DNA from: Mammaliicoccus sciuri
GTDB lineage: Bacteria; Bacillota; Bacilli; Staphylococcales; Staphylococcaceae
Direction: 5' to 3'
Assembly: GCF_025561425.1 (NCBI RefSeq)
Contig: NZ_CP094824.1
Coordinates: forward strand, 2,170,001 to 2,234,000
Length of the DNA stretch: 64,000 nucleotides
Under the pieces are notes generated by a model. It had not been told where the DNA came from. It saw nothing but the letters and a program-made list of their open reading frames with translations, and searched no databases. Positions 8,648 to 18,376 of this stretch are shown here, piece by piece. Numbering within the stretch: position 1 is the stretch's first letter; each line of letters opens with the position of its first letter. Made by a program: the position numbers and the translations under genes.

Positions 8648-9451
8648 TTAATCCTCATTCGAAATAAATGAATCATGCACTCTTTTCCAGAAAGGAAATG
8701 GTCTAAATCTCGCAAAGCGGACTTTTTCATTTGCTACTCTATATTGAATCGATTCAATATTTTTATGTTTAACATTTACATGATCAATCGTAACTTGTAA
8801 TGTATCGCTATTTACAGGATGTATATGACAAACGTGATGTTTAGGTAGTACAAGCGGAGAACCGACTGTTCTAAAGACACGGTTATTAATAGAAGCTATT
8901 TCAGCTATTTGCATAGCTTCTAGTGATGGATGTATAAGTGCTCCACCTAAAGCTTTATTATAAGCTGTTGAACCAGATGGTGTTGATACACATAAACCAT
9001 CACCTCTAAATCTTTCAAACTGCTCGCCTCTTAATACTAGATCTACGACTAGTGTTGCACCATTATCTGTTTTAATTGTCGCTTCATTTAAAGCTAAATA
9101 TCTCGTTTCATATCCGCCTTTTTTATAACGAATAATCACTTCTAATAATGGATATTCTATAACTTGATAAGTTGAATTGTTAATTTCAATAATGAGTTTT
9201 TCAACTTCATGTGGCAACCAATCAGCATAGAAACCTAAATGCCCAGTATGTACACCTACGAAACTGACATCACCTAACATATGACTATATTGGTGAAATG
9301 CTTGTAATAAAGTACCATCTCCACCAACAGAAATTACGATATCGGGTGATTCTTTGTCTTCAACCATATTAAAGTCATTCATATGATTTTTCATCTTATA
9401 CATTAAAGCATTCGATTTTGAATCACCTTTTGATAATATATTATACTTCAA
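8648..9451 (-). CDS. nadK: NAD kinase
   Basis: ATP-dependent phosphorylation of NAD to NADP in the cytosol. 267 aa from the TTG start chosen here (9449-9451, beginning 'MKYNILSKG'), which lines up with the S. aureus protein start and has AGGGGTG 5 nt upstream; a GTG three codons earlier is open but would overlap the SD. Key motifs: GGDGT at residues 43-47 (phosphate-binding and catalytic Asp45), 'LALNEATI' with the conserved Asn-Glu, and '[16 protein letters not shown]'. The gene sits 11 bp after relQ, with the pseudouridine synthase directly downstream. Confidence 0.96.
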   Translation of the reverse strand: MKYNILSKGDSKSNALMYKMKNHMNDFNMVEDKESPDIVISVGGDGTLLQAFHQYSHMLGDVSFVGVHTGHLGFYADWLPHEVEKLIIEINNSTYQVIEYPLLEVIIRYKKGGYETRYLALNEATIKTDNGATLVVDLVLRGEQFERFRGDGLCVSTPSGSTAYNKALGGALIHPSLEAMQIAEIASINNRVFRTVGSPLVLPKHHVCHIHPVNSDTLQVTIDHVNVKHKNIESIQYRVANEKVRFARFRPFPFWKRVHDSFISNED

Positions 9452-9462
9452 AGCATTCACCC

Positions 9463-10098
9463 CTAATCGTGTTTATGTTTATTACTTTTCTGTCTGGAAT
9501 AATATTTCTGTGCTTCTTGAATTTCTTCACGTATTTCAGACATTTCTTCATCTAATAAAAATGCTGCCTCAGCTGCTCTCTCTAGTCTATTTCTTATTTC
9601 AGGAGGATAATCACCATCGTACTTATATCTTAAAGTGTGTTCAATCGTCGCCCAGAAATTCATCGCTAATGTTCTAATTTGAATTTCTGCCAAAATATTT
9701 GTTTGACCATGTAACGTTTCAATTGGATAACTAATAATGACATGATACGAGCGATATCCACTTTCTTTTGTATATTCGATATAATTTCGTTCTTCTACAA
9801 CTTCAAAATCTTGTCGTTGTCTTAATAGTTCTACAACGATATCTATATCATCAACAAACTGACACATCATTCTTAAACCTGCAATATCATACATTTCCTC
9901 TCTTAATCGATCAAAAGGAATATTACGTTGATTTGCTTTATCTATAATACTTGAGATAGGTTTAACACGACCTGTAACAAACTCAATTGGCGAAGGTTTA
10001 TCTAAAGATTCATATTGCTTACGTAACCCCTTCAATTTAATCTTTAATTCGTCAATTGCTTGCTTATATGGTGCCAAAAATTCTTCCCATTGATTCAT
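9463..10098 (-). CDS. relQ: Small alarmone synthetase RelQ (GTP pyrophosphokinase, YjbM)
   Basis: Makes (p)ppGpp from ATP and GTP/GDP; a stand-alone synthetase without hydrolase or regulatory domains, usually induced by cell-wall stress. 211 aa from the ATG at 10096-10098 ('[13 protein letters not shown]'), chosen because GGAGTG lies 6 nt before it; earlier in-frame GTG/ATG codons overlap that SD. RelA_SpoT synthetase motifs: '[15 protein letters not shown]', '[14 protein letters not shown]', '[17 protein letters not shown]'. The C-terminal ~40 residues form the charged helix of the tetramerising family. Its SD lies inside the 3' end of the upstream UPF0738 gene, indicating translational coupling. 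Confidence 0.96.
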   Translation of the reverse strand: MNQWEEFLAPYKQAIDELKIKLKGLRKQYESLDKPSPIEFVTGRVKPISSIIDKANQRNIPFDRLREEMYDIAGLRMMCQFVDDIDIVVELLRQRQDFEVVEERNYIEYTKESGYRSYHVIISYPIETLHGQTNILAEIQIRTLAMNFWATIEHTLRYKYDGDYPPEIRNRLERAAEAAFLLDEEMSEIREEIQEAQKYYSRQKSNKHKHD

Positions 10099-10103
10099 AA
10101 CCA

Positions 10104-10460
10104 TCACTCCGCTTTGTTTAATTCAAATGCTTCCTCTACCGAAGCTACAAACGCTTTACCATAGTTGTGATTATCTGCGATGTTATCTAATAAAAATTCC
10201 ATTTCTTCTTTAAATGAAGTTAATACTAAATGATCATTGACGATGACCTCTTTGTCGAAGTGTTCATGAATCATTGACCATGTTTCCTCTACAAATAATA
10301 AATAATGGTATTGTTCACCACTATCAAGCATATATACAAATGCATGATTATCGCTATCTACAATCATATGCTCTGCTGGTTCTAATCCCTCAGTTGGTTG
10401 GTCTGTATAACATTTGATTTGATTATCATTTATTTTAATTTCATTTACATAAATACGCAT
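10104..10460 (-). CDS. UPF0738 family protein (YjbL-like)
   Basis: Conserved 118-aa protein of unknown function, acidic (many Asp/Glu), no membrane segments or signal peptide. It begins 'MRIYVNEIKINDNQIKC' and has 'EGLEPAEHMIVDSDNHAFVYM' in the middle. Its place between relQ and a CYTH gene matches B. subtilis yjbL, between yjbK (CYTH) and yjbM (relQ). First gene of the minus-strand operon with relQ, nadK, the pseudouridine synthase, mgtE and cpaA. ATG start with GGAGGAACAAC upstream. Function not known; a link to (p)ppGpp or polyphosphate metabolism would only be guilt by association. Confidence 0.85.
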   Translation of the reverse strand: MRIYVNEIKINDNQIKCYTDQPTEGLEPAEHMIVDSDNHAFVYMLDSGEQYHYLLFVEETWSMIHEHFDKEVIVNDHLVLTSFKEEMEFLLDNIADNHNYGKAFVASVEEAFELNKAE

Positions 10461-10595
10461 TGTTGTTCCTCCTTATTCCAATCTATTTTAACACATTTTA
10501 ATTTAAACATTCATATCATCAAGTCAATTTTGTATAATTACTTGTTTATCCGTAAATCTTCTATAATAATAGTGTAAAAGGAAGTGTATATCAAA

Positions 10596-11174
10596 ATGGG
10601 ACAAGAACTCGAAATTGAATTCAAGAATATGCTCACGCTTGAAGATTATGAATTAATCAAACAATATTATTTTAAACAAAGTGAGCCTTTTAAACAAACA
10701 AATTACTATATAGATACAAATAATCATGATATTATGTCACAAAAAATGGCACTACGAATACGTGAAAAGAATCATAATTATGAAATGACATTAAAAGTCC
10801 CACAAGAAGTTGGTCTTCTAGAATATAACGAAATCGTTGAGGAAGTTCCTAAACAAGGTGAACGATTAGACAAACAATATCTTCCAGAAAACATTACTGA
10901 AATATTAAATAAGTTCAATATTCCATTGAATGACCTAAGACAACTTGGTGATTTAACGACTTATAGATTAGAAAAAGATATAGGCACTGGACTTTTAGTA
11001 TTAGATCATAGTATTTATTTAGGTATTGAAGATTACGAATTAGAATTCGAAGTTAAAGACTATGCTAAAGGCGAAATTGCTTTTAATAAAATTTTGAATG
11101 ACATGAATATAAAAAGAAATATTCCAAATAATAAAGTGGTGCGCTTTTTCAATGCAGATCGCAAAAGAACATGA
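10596..11174 (+). CDS. CYTH domain protein (YjbK-like, triphosphate tunnel metalloenzyme)
   Basis: 192 aa, one CYTH domain. The N-terminal E-x-E-x-K signature is present as 'ELEIEFK', followed by 'YYIDTNNHDI', 'ALRIREKNHNYEMTLKVP' and, near the end, 'YELEFEVKDY': alternating charged residues that line the triphosphate tunnel. Family members cleave inorganic triphosphate or thiamine triphosphate, or bind nucleotides; which applies here is unknown. ATG at 10596-10598 chosen over an upstream GTG (10584) that forms part of the SD (GGAAGTG). A TATAAT lies at 10562-10567. Divergent from the relQ operon and upstream of the truncated haemoglobin gene, as in Bacillus. Confidence 0.88.
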   Translation: MGQELEIEFKNMLTLEDYELIKQYYFKQSEPFKQTNYYIDTNNHDIMSQKMALRIREKNHNYEMTLKVPQEVGLLEYNEIVEEVPKQGERLDKQYLPENITEILNKFNIPLNDLRQLGDLTTYRLEKDIGTGLLVLDHSIYLGIEDYELEFEVKDYAKGEIAFNKILNDMNIKRNIPNNKVVRFFNADRKRT

Positions 11175-11269
11175 ATTTACTTTCGTTACAAGTCGAAATA
11201 CTTTTAAAAATTTAAGAACATGTTATATTAATATTATCGATAATGAAATAAGCAAGAAAAGGTGAAATT

Positions 11270-11629
11270 ATGACCCCATATGAAGTAATCGACCCCCAAG
11301 ATTTGTACGACATGATTGATCACTTTTATTATCTCGTTGAACGCGATAATCGTATTAATCATCTTTTCCCTGGTGACTTTGCAGAAACGAGTCGTAAACA
11401 GAAACAGTTTTTAACTCAGTTTTTGGGTGGTCCAGCATTATATACAGAAGAACATGGTCATCCGATGTTACGACAACGTCATTTACCTTTCAGAATTACG
11501 AATAAAGAAAGAGATGCTTGGCTAGAGAATATGCTTGAAGCCCTTACCCAATCTCGATTAAATAAAGATATACAAGAATATTTATATGAAAGACTCAAGC
11601 TAACTGCAAACCACATGGTTAACGCTTAA
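11270..11629 (+). CDS. Group II truncated haemoglobin (YjbI/GlbO-like)
   Basis: 119-aa haem protein of the trHbO group; reported roles include O2/NO/H2O2 chemistry and protection against thiol stress. The 2-on-2 globin features are visible: Tyr20/Tyr21 in the B helix, 'LFPGDF' in the CE region, 'QFLGGPALYTEEHGHP' before the E/F region, and the proximal His71 in 'RQRHLPFRI', followed by Trp84, typical of group II. SD AAAAGGTG upstream of the ATG. It is followed 20 bp later by spxH, and this yjbI-yjbH pairing is conserved in Bacillales. In B. subtilis YjbI has been linked to YjbH function. Confidence 0.94.
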   Translation: MTPYEVIDPQDLYDMIDHFYYLVERDNRINHLFPGDFAETSRKQKQFLTQFLGGPALYTEEHGHPMLRQRHLPFRITNKERDAWLENMLEALTQSRLNKDIQEYLYERLKLTANHMVNA

Positions 11630-11649
11630 TATAGTTGAAGGTGGATAAT

Positions 11650-12444
11650 ATGGCCGAAGAATTAAGAATAATCCATGCTAATGAACAAAATAATATAGAT
11701 TTAACACCTGTAAGCAAAATCGAAATTTATTCATTTTTCGATCCATTTTGCGAAGATTGTTTTAATCTATCAGCTACATTAGCAAAGTTAAAAATTGAAT
11801 ATCAAAAATATGTTAAAATTCGTCAGATTTTGAACCCATCTCTAAAAGTTTTGACTAAATGTCAGGCTCAAAGCACATGTGAATTTGATAATGTAGCTTT
11901 AGCATTTAAAGCAGCAGAATTACAAGGACATAATAGAGCGAGCAGATTTCTAAACTTAATTCAGAATGAAATTATACCTCATGAAAAAATCATTACAACT
12001 GAGTTAATTAGAAAATGTGCGTACAAATCTGGAATTGATTTATCTGTATTTATTAAAGACTTAAAAGAGCAGTCATTGACTGAAAGTTTACAAACAGATT
12101 TGCACATTGCGCGTGAAATGGATATCAATATGACACCATCACTTGTGTTCTTTAATGAAGATGTACATTCTGAAGGACTTAAAGTAGAAGGTTTATACCC
12201 ATATCATATTTATACGTATATCATTCAAGAACTTATTGGAACTGAAGTTGAGAAACAACTCCCTCCAAAATTACTTGACTATATACAGTCGCAATCCATT
12301 ATTTCTGAACAAGAAATTGCGACAATATATGAATGGCCAGAGAAAATCGTTAAACGCGAATTAAAAAAATTACAACTCCAAAATTATATAGAACAACAAG
12401 ATTCTGTACACGGAGATTTTTGGAAATTCAAGAAAAGTAAATAA
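11650..12444 (+). CDS. spxH: SpxH (YjbH), ClpXP adaptor for Spx degradation
   Basis: Cytosolic DsbA-like protein that binds the redox regulator Spx and delivers it to ClpXP. 264 aa. Start at ATG 11650-11652 with AAGGTGG 5 nt upstream; a TTG at 11635 in the same frame would lie before that SD. A DsbA/thioredoxin-like N-terminal half with C34-x-x-C37 in 'FDPFCEDCF', then 'QILNPSLKVLTKCQAQST' and 'SLVFFNEDVHSEGLKVEGLYPY', which are almost identical in S. aureus YjbH. The client spxA is in the same window, 4 kb away. Second gene after the truncated haemoglobin and followed by a terminator. Confidence 0.95.
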   Translation: MAEELRIIHANEQNNIDLTPVSKIEIYSFFDPFCEDCFNLSATLAKLKIEYQKYVKIRQILNPSLKVLTKCQAQSTCEFDNVALAFKAAELQGHNRASRFLNLIQNEIIPHEKIITTELIRKCAYKSGIDLSVFIKDLKEQSLTESLQTDLHIAREMDINMTPSLVFFNEDVHSEGLKVEGLYPYHIYTYIIQELIGTEVEKQLPPKLLDYIQSQSIISEQEIATIYEWPEKIVKRELKKLQLQNYIEQQDSVHGDFWKFKKSK

Positions 12445-12479
12445 TAAGTATAGGATCCGTATCCTTGCTTAAATTAAAT

Positions 12480-12527
12480 AACATCTCATTTCACTTGTTC
12501 ATTCAATTAGAAATGAGATGTTATTTT
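12480..12527 (+). terminator. Intrinsic terminator after spxH
   Basis: 13-bp perfect stem AACATCTCATTTC / GAAATGAGATGTT (12480-12492 and 12510-12522), 17-nt loop, followed by ATTTTTTA. Confidence 0.8.
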
Positions 12528-12553
12528 TTATATTTTAGATTAAAGGTATAAAT

Positions 12554-12653
12554 AAAAAACACCGTGTCTGATTACACGGTGCTTAAACAAAGGGGATGGG
12601 AGAAATTTTTCACTTCAAACAAAGGGGTATGTTTGTTATGTGATTAATTTCAT
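12554..12653 (-). ncRNA. rsaE: Small regulatory RNA RsaE (RoxS)
   Basis: About 100-nt trans-acting sRNA in the pepF-spxH intergenic region. On the minus strand it starts ATGAAATTAATCACATAAC, contains two C-rich seed copies, 'CATACCCCTTTGTTTG' and 'CATCCCCTTTGTTTA', and ends in a rho-independent terminator (CACCGTGT / ACACGGTG, then TTTTTT). This layout agrees with S. aureus RsaE and B. subtilis RoxS, which base-pair through the CCCUUU-type motifs with ribosome-binding sites of central-carbon and one-carbon metabolism mRNAs. The pepF-adjacent location also fits S. aureus as I recall it. Identified from memory of the RsaE sequence, not from a search. Confidence 0.9.
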
Positions 12654-12659
12654 GTATGT

Positions 12660-12689
12660 AATATAACATGGTCTGTACACTAAATTCAA
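12660..12689 (-). promoter_or_regulatory. Promoter of rsaE
   Basis: Minus strand: -35 TTGAAT (12684-12689), 18-nt spacer, -10 TATATT (12660-12665), with the RNA start placed 7 nt further at about 12653. The promoter lies between the end of pepF (12752) and the RNA, so rsaE is an independent unit that could also receive pepF read-through. In relatives this promoter answers to SrrAB/ResD; I see no clear operator here. Confidence 0.6.
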
Positions 12690-12751
12690 CAAAAAACATC
12701 GTTTTTTTTAATTTGTCACACAGTTGTCATATTGGAAACGTCTACATACAT

Positions 12752-14557
12752 TTATTTCTCTTTTACAAGCTTTTCAAAGGCATTGAGTTTCTGTTCAAAT
12801 ACTTCCATTGCCTCTTCTATTGGTTGTTTAGATGTCATATCTACACCAGCTTTTTTCAATACTTCAATCGGATAATCTGAGCTACCTGCTTTTAAGAATT
12901 CATTAATATATCTCTCAACTGCTGGTTCCCCTTCTTCTAATATTTGTTTGCTCAATGCTTGTGCCGCACTATAACCTGTAGCATATTGATAAACATAGAA
13001 ATTATAATAGAAATGAGGTATACGTGACCATTCTTTGGCAATGTTCTCATCTGTCACAACAGCATCTCCGAAATATTTTTTATTAAGTTCTGCATACTCA
13101 GAATTTAAACGATCAGCAGTTAATGGTTCACCATCTTCTACAATTTTATGAATAAGATATTCAAACTCAGCGAACATTGTTTGTCTAAATAATGTTGCTC
13201 TAAATCTTTCTAACTCTTGGTTTAATAAATATTTACGCTTTTCAGGATCTTCTAAGTTCTTATCCATATATTCACTTAATAACGCTTCGTTAGTTGTTGA
13301 AGCAACTTCCGCTACAAAGATTGAATAATCACTTTCATTTGATTGTTGATGTTTTCTACTGAAATAACTATGTGCAGAATGTCCAAATTCATGAATTAAC
13401 GTAAACAAGTCAGAAATAGAGTCTGTCCAGTTAAGTAAAATAAATGGATTTGTTAAGTGAGCGCCTGAAGAATAACCACCAGAGCGTTTACCTTTATTCT
13501 CATAAACATCTACCCATCTATTATTTAAACCTTCTTCAACTACATCTATGTACGTTTGACCCATAGGTTGTAACGCTTTAACCATCCAGTCTTTAGCTTC
13601 TTCATATGGCATCTCAAATGAAGAGTTTTTAACGAGTGGTGTATACATATCATACATATGCATTTCATCTAAACCGAGTAACTCTTTTCTTAAAGCAGTA
13701 TAACGATGTAACAATGGTAAATGCTTATGTACAGTCGCAATTAAATTATCGTACACTTCTTCTGGAATAAAGTTATTTGATAATGCTTGTTCACGTGCTG
13801 AGTTGTACTTGCGAACTTTTGAACTAAATATTGCAGTCTTAACTTTCCCACTTAACGTTGCTGTTAATGTATTGTTATGACTTCCATAAGCTTCATATAC
13901 ATTATCATAAGCAGATTTTCTTAACACACGGTCTTCAGATTCTAACAATTTAGTATATGTACCTTGTGTCAGTTCGTGTTCATTTCCATCTTTATCAACT
14001 GCTGGTTTAAATGTTAAGTCAGCATTATTGAACATACCAAATACATTGCTAGGTGTTTGTAATGCTTCCCCCGCTTCAGCTAAAATCTTTTCTTCTTTAT
14101 CACTTAATATATGAGGTCTTTTCTTATTAAGTTTCTCAATATCAAATTGATATCTTTTTAAATCATCGTTTGATTCAACAAATTCATTTAATGTTGCTTC
14201 ATCAATAGACATTAATTCAGGTAAAATAAAGCTCCATGCACTCGCAAATTTATTAGCAAGTGTTGCTGCCTTCCCTTCATATCCAGCGTATTTATCATTT
14301 GCTGTGTCTTGATCATGTTTCAAATGAGCATAAACATAAACTTTACCTAATTTCTCATCAATTTCACTATCAAGTAATAACGCTTTATACAATGTTTCTG
14401 CACTATCTTTCAAGCGACCTTTGAATTGTTCTTCTTTACCTAAATAGCCTTCTAACTCTTTAAAAGCTTCTTCATATGCTTCGTCAGAAGAAAAGATAGT
14501 TGTTAAGTCCCATGTATATTGTTCTTGTTGTTCTTCCCTTGTAATTAACTTCGCCAT
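12752..14557 (-). CDS. pepF: Oligoendopeptidase F
   Basis: Cytosolic zinc metallopeptidase (M3B) that trims peptides of roughly 7-17 residues; likely recycles peptides imported by Opp or released by proteolysis. 601 aa, normal length. Zinc site HEFGH at residues 389-393 ('FTLIHEFGHSAHSYFS'), with the conserved downstream Glu in 'EVASTTNEALLSEYM'; the M3 C-terminal catalytic domain continues to 'RIPHFYYNFYVYQYATGYSAA'. N-terminal helical M3 domain intact. ATG start with AAGGAGG 8 nt upstream. Follows coiA by 41 bp on the same strand. No terminator seen directly after it; the first strong one is that of rsaE, 170 bp on. Confidence 0.97.
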   Translation of the reverse strand: MAKLITREEQQEQYTWDLTTIFSSDEAYEEAFKELEGYLGKEEQFKGRLKDSAETLYKALLLDSEIDEKLGKVYVYAHLKHDQDTANDKYAGYEGKAATLANKFASAWSFILPELMSIDEATLNEFVESNDDLKRYQFDIEKLNKKRPHILSDKEEKILAEAGEALQTPSNVFGMFNNADLTFKPAVDKDGNEHELTQGTYTKLLESEDRVLRKSAYDNVYEAYGSHNNTLTATLSGKVKTAIFSSKVRKYNSAREQALSNNFIPEEVYDNLIATVHKHLPLLHRYTALRKELLGLDEMHMYDMYTPLVKNSSFEMPYEEAKDWMVKALQPMGQTYIDVVEEGLNNRWVDVYENKGKRSGGYSSGAHLTNPFILLNWTDSISDLFTLIHEFGHSAHSYFSRKHQQSNESDYSIFVAEVASTTNEALLSEYMDKNLEDPEKRKYLLNQELERFRATLFRQTMFAEFEYLIHKIVEDGEPLTADRLNSEYAELNKKYFGDAVVTDENIAKEWSRIPHFYYNFYVYQYATGYSAAQALSKQILEEGEPAVERYINEFLKAGSSDYPIEVLKKAGVDMTSKQPIEEAMEVFEQKLNAFEKLVKEK

Positions 14558-14598
14558 CTTAATAGCCTCCTTAATATTTCATATTTATAATTTTCTCA

Positions 14599-15588
14599 TT
14601 AATTAGTCCATTTTGCACGTGAAATAGCCTTTCGTTTTACAATTGAAATATATGAGTAAAAGGCGTTTAAAAGGATTTCTTTCTTAGAATAATGACAATC
14701 ATAAAATGATCTAAATTCTATGAACTGATAAAATTTCCCAAAAGTAAATGTCTTATTTTTCATTTCTAAAAATAAGTATGTTTGCCATGTAATACTATGT
14801 GTTAAAAAATATATTTGTTCTGGTACAATAATGCCAATAATCGGTTGTCTCTTCTTATGTATTAAGCGTGCATTATATAATAACGATAGCGTCGGTTCTA
14901 ATACATTCTTCTGTTTTCTACATTTAGTTAAATATTCTTGATAAGCTCTATCCGTTAACGCTAAATTTGGTATTTGCTTTAACGGGTAATCTTCTAATAA
15001 ATGATCCCATTGAATTTCCCTTCTATAACCGATAAATCTATGTTTATCAATTGATTGTAAACATTCATATCTTATTAACAATTGTTCTTCAGGATTATAA
15101 GTTATAAGTGTTCTTTCTCTATGATTAATGAGTGATGATTCAAAATAACTGAGTGTTAATATACCATTCTGATATTTAATTTCTTTACCAATCCAAATTA
15201 CTTTCATATTCATTACTCGAAATCCTTCACTTCTATCCATTAATAAATCAAAGCTTATAGGTGAATATTGAAATTCGACAACAAGATTTTTATTAATCAA
15301 TATGTCAGGAATTTGTTCAATCTCTGAAATATAATATTCCATATCTATGTTAACTTTCCCATTTAAGCTTGCATAAATATGATGCTTAGATGATATGTGA
15401 TCAAGAGATTCTTTCTTATAACTATTTCTTAAACAATAACTATCTACTTTATGAGCAAAGTGTGCAACAGTATGTTTCCCTTTCTTGATAATAAGTTCAT
15501 GTAAACAATCCGGGCACCTATAAATTTCATTTGCCTTAGCGTGTTGTGCATATATTAACTGATTATGTTGATTAAGTCCCATTAACAT
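14599..15588 (-). CDS. coiA: Competence protein CoiA family
   Basis: 329-aa protein of the CoiA family, required for recombination steps of transformation in Bacillus/Streptococcus. N-terminal zinc-ribbon-like part with 'YRCPDCLHELIIKKGKHTVAHFAHK', then a nuclease-like PD-(D/E)xK core with 'QIPDILINKNLVVEFQYSPIS' (Asp and E-x-Q as candidate metal ligands). The C-terminal half is helical and less conserved. ATG at 15586-15588; its SD AGAGGTG lies inside the 3' arm of the mecA terminator hairpin and the T-tract forms the SD-ATG spacer, so initiation may be hindered when the hairpin forms. Neighbours mecA and pepF match the Bacillales order. Confidence 0.9.
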   Translation of the reverse strand: MLMGLNQHNQLIYAQHAKANEIYRCPDCLHELIIKKGKHTVAHFAHKVDSYCLRNSYKKESLDHISSKHHIYASLNGKVNIDMEYYISEIEQIPDILINKNLVVEFQYSPISFDLLMDRSEGFRVMNMKVIWIGKEIKYQNGILTLSYFESSLINHRERTLITYNPEEQLLIRYECLQSIDKHRFIGYRREIQWDHLLEDYPLKQIPNLALTDRAYQEYLTKCRKQKNVLEPTLSLLYNARLIHKKRQPIIGIIVPEQIYFLTHSITWQTYLFLEMKNKTFTFGKFYQFIEFRSFYDCHYSKKEILLNAFYSYISIVKRKAISRAKWTN

Positions 15589-15629
15589 AAAAAAACACCT
15601 CTTTACTATATAAAACGTAAAGAGGTGTT
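15589..15629 (-). terminator. mecA terminator overlapping the coiA ribosome-binding site
   Basis: Minus strand: AACACCTCTTTAC / GTAAAGAGGTGTT, perfect 13-bp stem (15617-15629 and 15594-15606), 10-nt loop, then seven T directly abutting the coiA ATG. The 3' arm carries the coiA Shine-Dalgarno AGAGGTG. The element can therefore end mecA transcripts and hide the coiA SD in read-through RNA. Confidence 0.85.
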
Positions 15630-15641
15630 AAAATTACTTAT

Positions 15642-16331
15642 TTAATTTTTAGGTTCAAAATATCTTCTCACTTGACCCATAACATTATAACTCATGACAA
15701 CTTTCGCATAATCATCTAGATATAATTTAGACACTTGAGTTGGATTAGCATATTCAAGTAATTGTCCGTAGAAGTCATTAATAATGTCTTCACTATCTAT
15801 TTGATCAAATTGTACATAATAATAATATTTGTTATCTAACATGTATAATAAGTCTGTAAATACAATATCTTTATGTTCATTATAATGTGCATATTCAATA
15901 ATATCTTCTAAATCTTCGAATCTTACAAGTAAGCCTATGTCTTTAGGGACAAAATGTTTTTCAGCTTCTTTCTCTTCATTCAAGAGATCTCCGATATTCT
16001 GATCAGAATCGAGTGCTTGAGATAAGAAATCATTGACTTGATACTCTAATTGTTCATTAGATTCTTCGTCAGTCATATTTAACAGTTCGTCACCTTTAGA
16101 TTTAGAAACGGTTACTTCAACACCCTTTTCAAATGCATGCACTTGGATCCACAATGGTCCTTCAACGACAAATTCTTCCTCATCATTGATTTCATCCATC
16201 ATAGACCAGAAAAATTCTTCGCCACGTTTACGATTTGTCCATAAATCTTCACGTTTGAAACCTCTTGCTTCGATATCTTGATAAGTTATAAATAATTTTA
16301 CCGTTGTTTCATCAATTCGTTCTATTCTCAT
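15642..16331 (-). CDS. mecA: Adaptor protein MecA
   Basis: Adaptor that targets substrates to ClpC(P) and assists ClpC assembly; unrelated to the methicillin-resistance gene of the same name. 229 aa, close to the family norm. The N-terminal substrate-binding domain begins 'MRIERIDETTVKLFITYQDIEARGF', then an acidic linker (about 90-125), and the C-terminal ClpC-binding domain carries 'VRFEDLEDIIEYAH' and ends 'VMSYNVMGQVRRYF'. ATG with AAGGGAG upstream; a TATAAT lies on the minus strand near 16370-16380. Downstream is coiA behind a terminator, upstream spxA behind its own terminator. Confidence 0.95.
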   Translation of the reverse strand: MRIERIDETTVKLFITYQDIEARGFKREDLWTNRKRGEEFFWSMMDEINDEEEFVVEGPLWIQVHAFEKGVEVTVSKSKGDELLNMTDEESNEQLEYQVNDFLSQALDSDQNIGDLLNEEKEAEKHFVPKDIGLLVRFEDLEDIIEYAHYNEHKDIVFTDLLYMLDNKYYYYVQFDQIDSEDIINDFYGQLLEYANPTQVSKLYLDDYAKVVMSYNVMGQVRRYFEPKN

Positions 16332-16427
16332 AATGTCACACTCCCTTACTCTAGGAATAGTACATTCATTGTATTATAAACAAGTACATTTTAACAGTAA
16401 TTTGTTCGAACTATTCACATTTAATTT

Positions 16428-16460
16428 TTTATACAAAAATAACCCCTGTAAACAGGAGCT
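16428..16460 (-). terminator. Probable terminator after spxA
   Basis: Minus strand: CTCCTG-TTTA-CAGGGG (one G-T pair) followed by TTATTTTTG. The stem is short but well placed, 22 nt after the spxA stop. Confidence 0.6.
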
Positions 16461-16482
16461 ATAATGTTAATATTAGACTAAA

Positions 16483-16878
16483 TTAGTCAACCATACGTTG
16501 TGCTTCCATTAATTGGAATGTACGCACTTTTCTTGGTAAGAAACGACGAATTTCATCTTCGTTATAACCAACTTGTAAACGTTTATCATCTAAAATAATA
16601 GGTCGACGTAATAAACCTGGGTTGTCTTGTATAATTGTATATAATTCTTGTAGAGGTAATGCATCGATATCTACATTTAATTTTTGATATGTTTTAGAAC
16701 GAGTTGAAATAATTTCGTCTGTTCCATCTTCTGTCATCTTTAAGATTGATTTAATTTCATCTAATGTTAAGTGTTCTGAAAAAATATTACGCTCCGTATA
16801 CGGAATGTCATGTTCTTGTAACCATGCTTTCGCTTTACGGCAAGATGTGCAACTTGGTGAAGTAAATAATGTTACCAT
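16483..16878 (-). CDS. spxA: Global redox regulator Spx (SpxA)
   Basis: Arsenate-reductase-fold regulator that binds the alpha C-terminal domain of RNA polymerase and switches on thiol-stress genes; its level is set by SpxH/ClpXP. 131 aa, the exact family length when started at the ATG at 16876-16878 (AGGAG upstream). The CxxC redox switch is C10-T-S-C13 in '[18 protein letters not shown]'; '[15 protein letters not shown]' carries the Arg/Ser positions typical of Spx, and the C-terminus is '[15 protein letters not shown]'-like ('[15 protein letters not shown]'). Monocistronic between mecA and the divergent trpS. Confidence 0.98.
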   Translation of the reverse strand: MVTLFTSPSCTSCRKAKAWLQEHDIPYTERNIFSEHLTLDEIKSILKMTEDGTDEIISTRSKTYQKLNVDIDALPLQELYTIIQDNPGLLRRPIILDDKRLQVGYNEDEIRRFLPRKVRTFQLMEAQRMVD

Positions 16879-18208
<1,330 letters not shown>

Positions 18209-18212
18209 TTAT

Positions 18213-18244
18213 AAAAAGAGATGGTCTTGACCATCTCTTTTTTA
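18213..18244 (+). terminator. Intrinsic terminator after trpS
   Basis: AAAAAGAGATGGT / ACCATCTCTTTTT, 13-bp stem with a 4-nt loop CTTG and further T residues. Confidence 0.92.
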
Positions 18245-18270
18245 TGCTAGATTATGTTTGATTATTATAA

Positions 18271-18339
18271 CGCACGATATCTATCAGTCTTCGTGCGTGC
18301 TCACCCCTTTTTTGTACCTTAGCGCACGATATCTCTCAG
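18271..18339. repeat. Type A hairpin repeats, unit 1 and 5' part of unit 2
   Basis: Unit: arms CGCACGA / TCGTGCG around a 13-nt loop TATCTCTCAGTCT, then about 25 bp of spacer containing GCTCACCCC. Unit 1 is 18271-18297. Unit 2 begins at 18323 and is cut in its loop by the IS3 element after CAG (18337-18339, the target duplication). Spacing between units is 51-52 bp once both IS are removed. Confidence 0.85.
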
Positions 18340-18376
18340 TGAACATAACCCTGTCAAGTAGACACTAAAAAAGTAA

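Noticed and set aside
12668-12880. Plus-strand 70-codon frame opposite the pepF 3' end
   Set aside because: It overlaps the rsaE promoter and pepF coding sequence and shows no SD or homology.
15642-16331. mecA as a methicillin-resistance gene
   Set aside because: The product is the 229-aa Clp adaptor MecA, not a penicillin-binding protein; no SCCmec-type genes are in the window.
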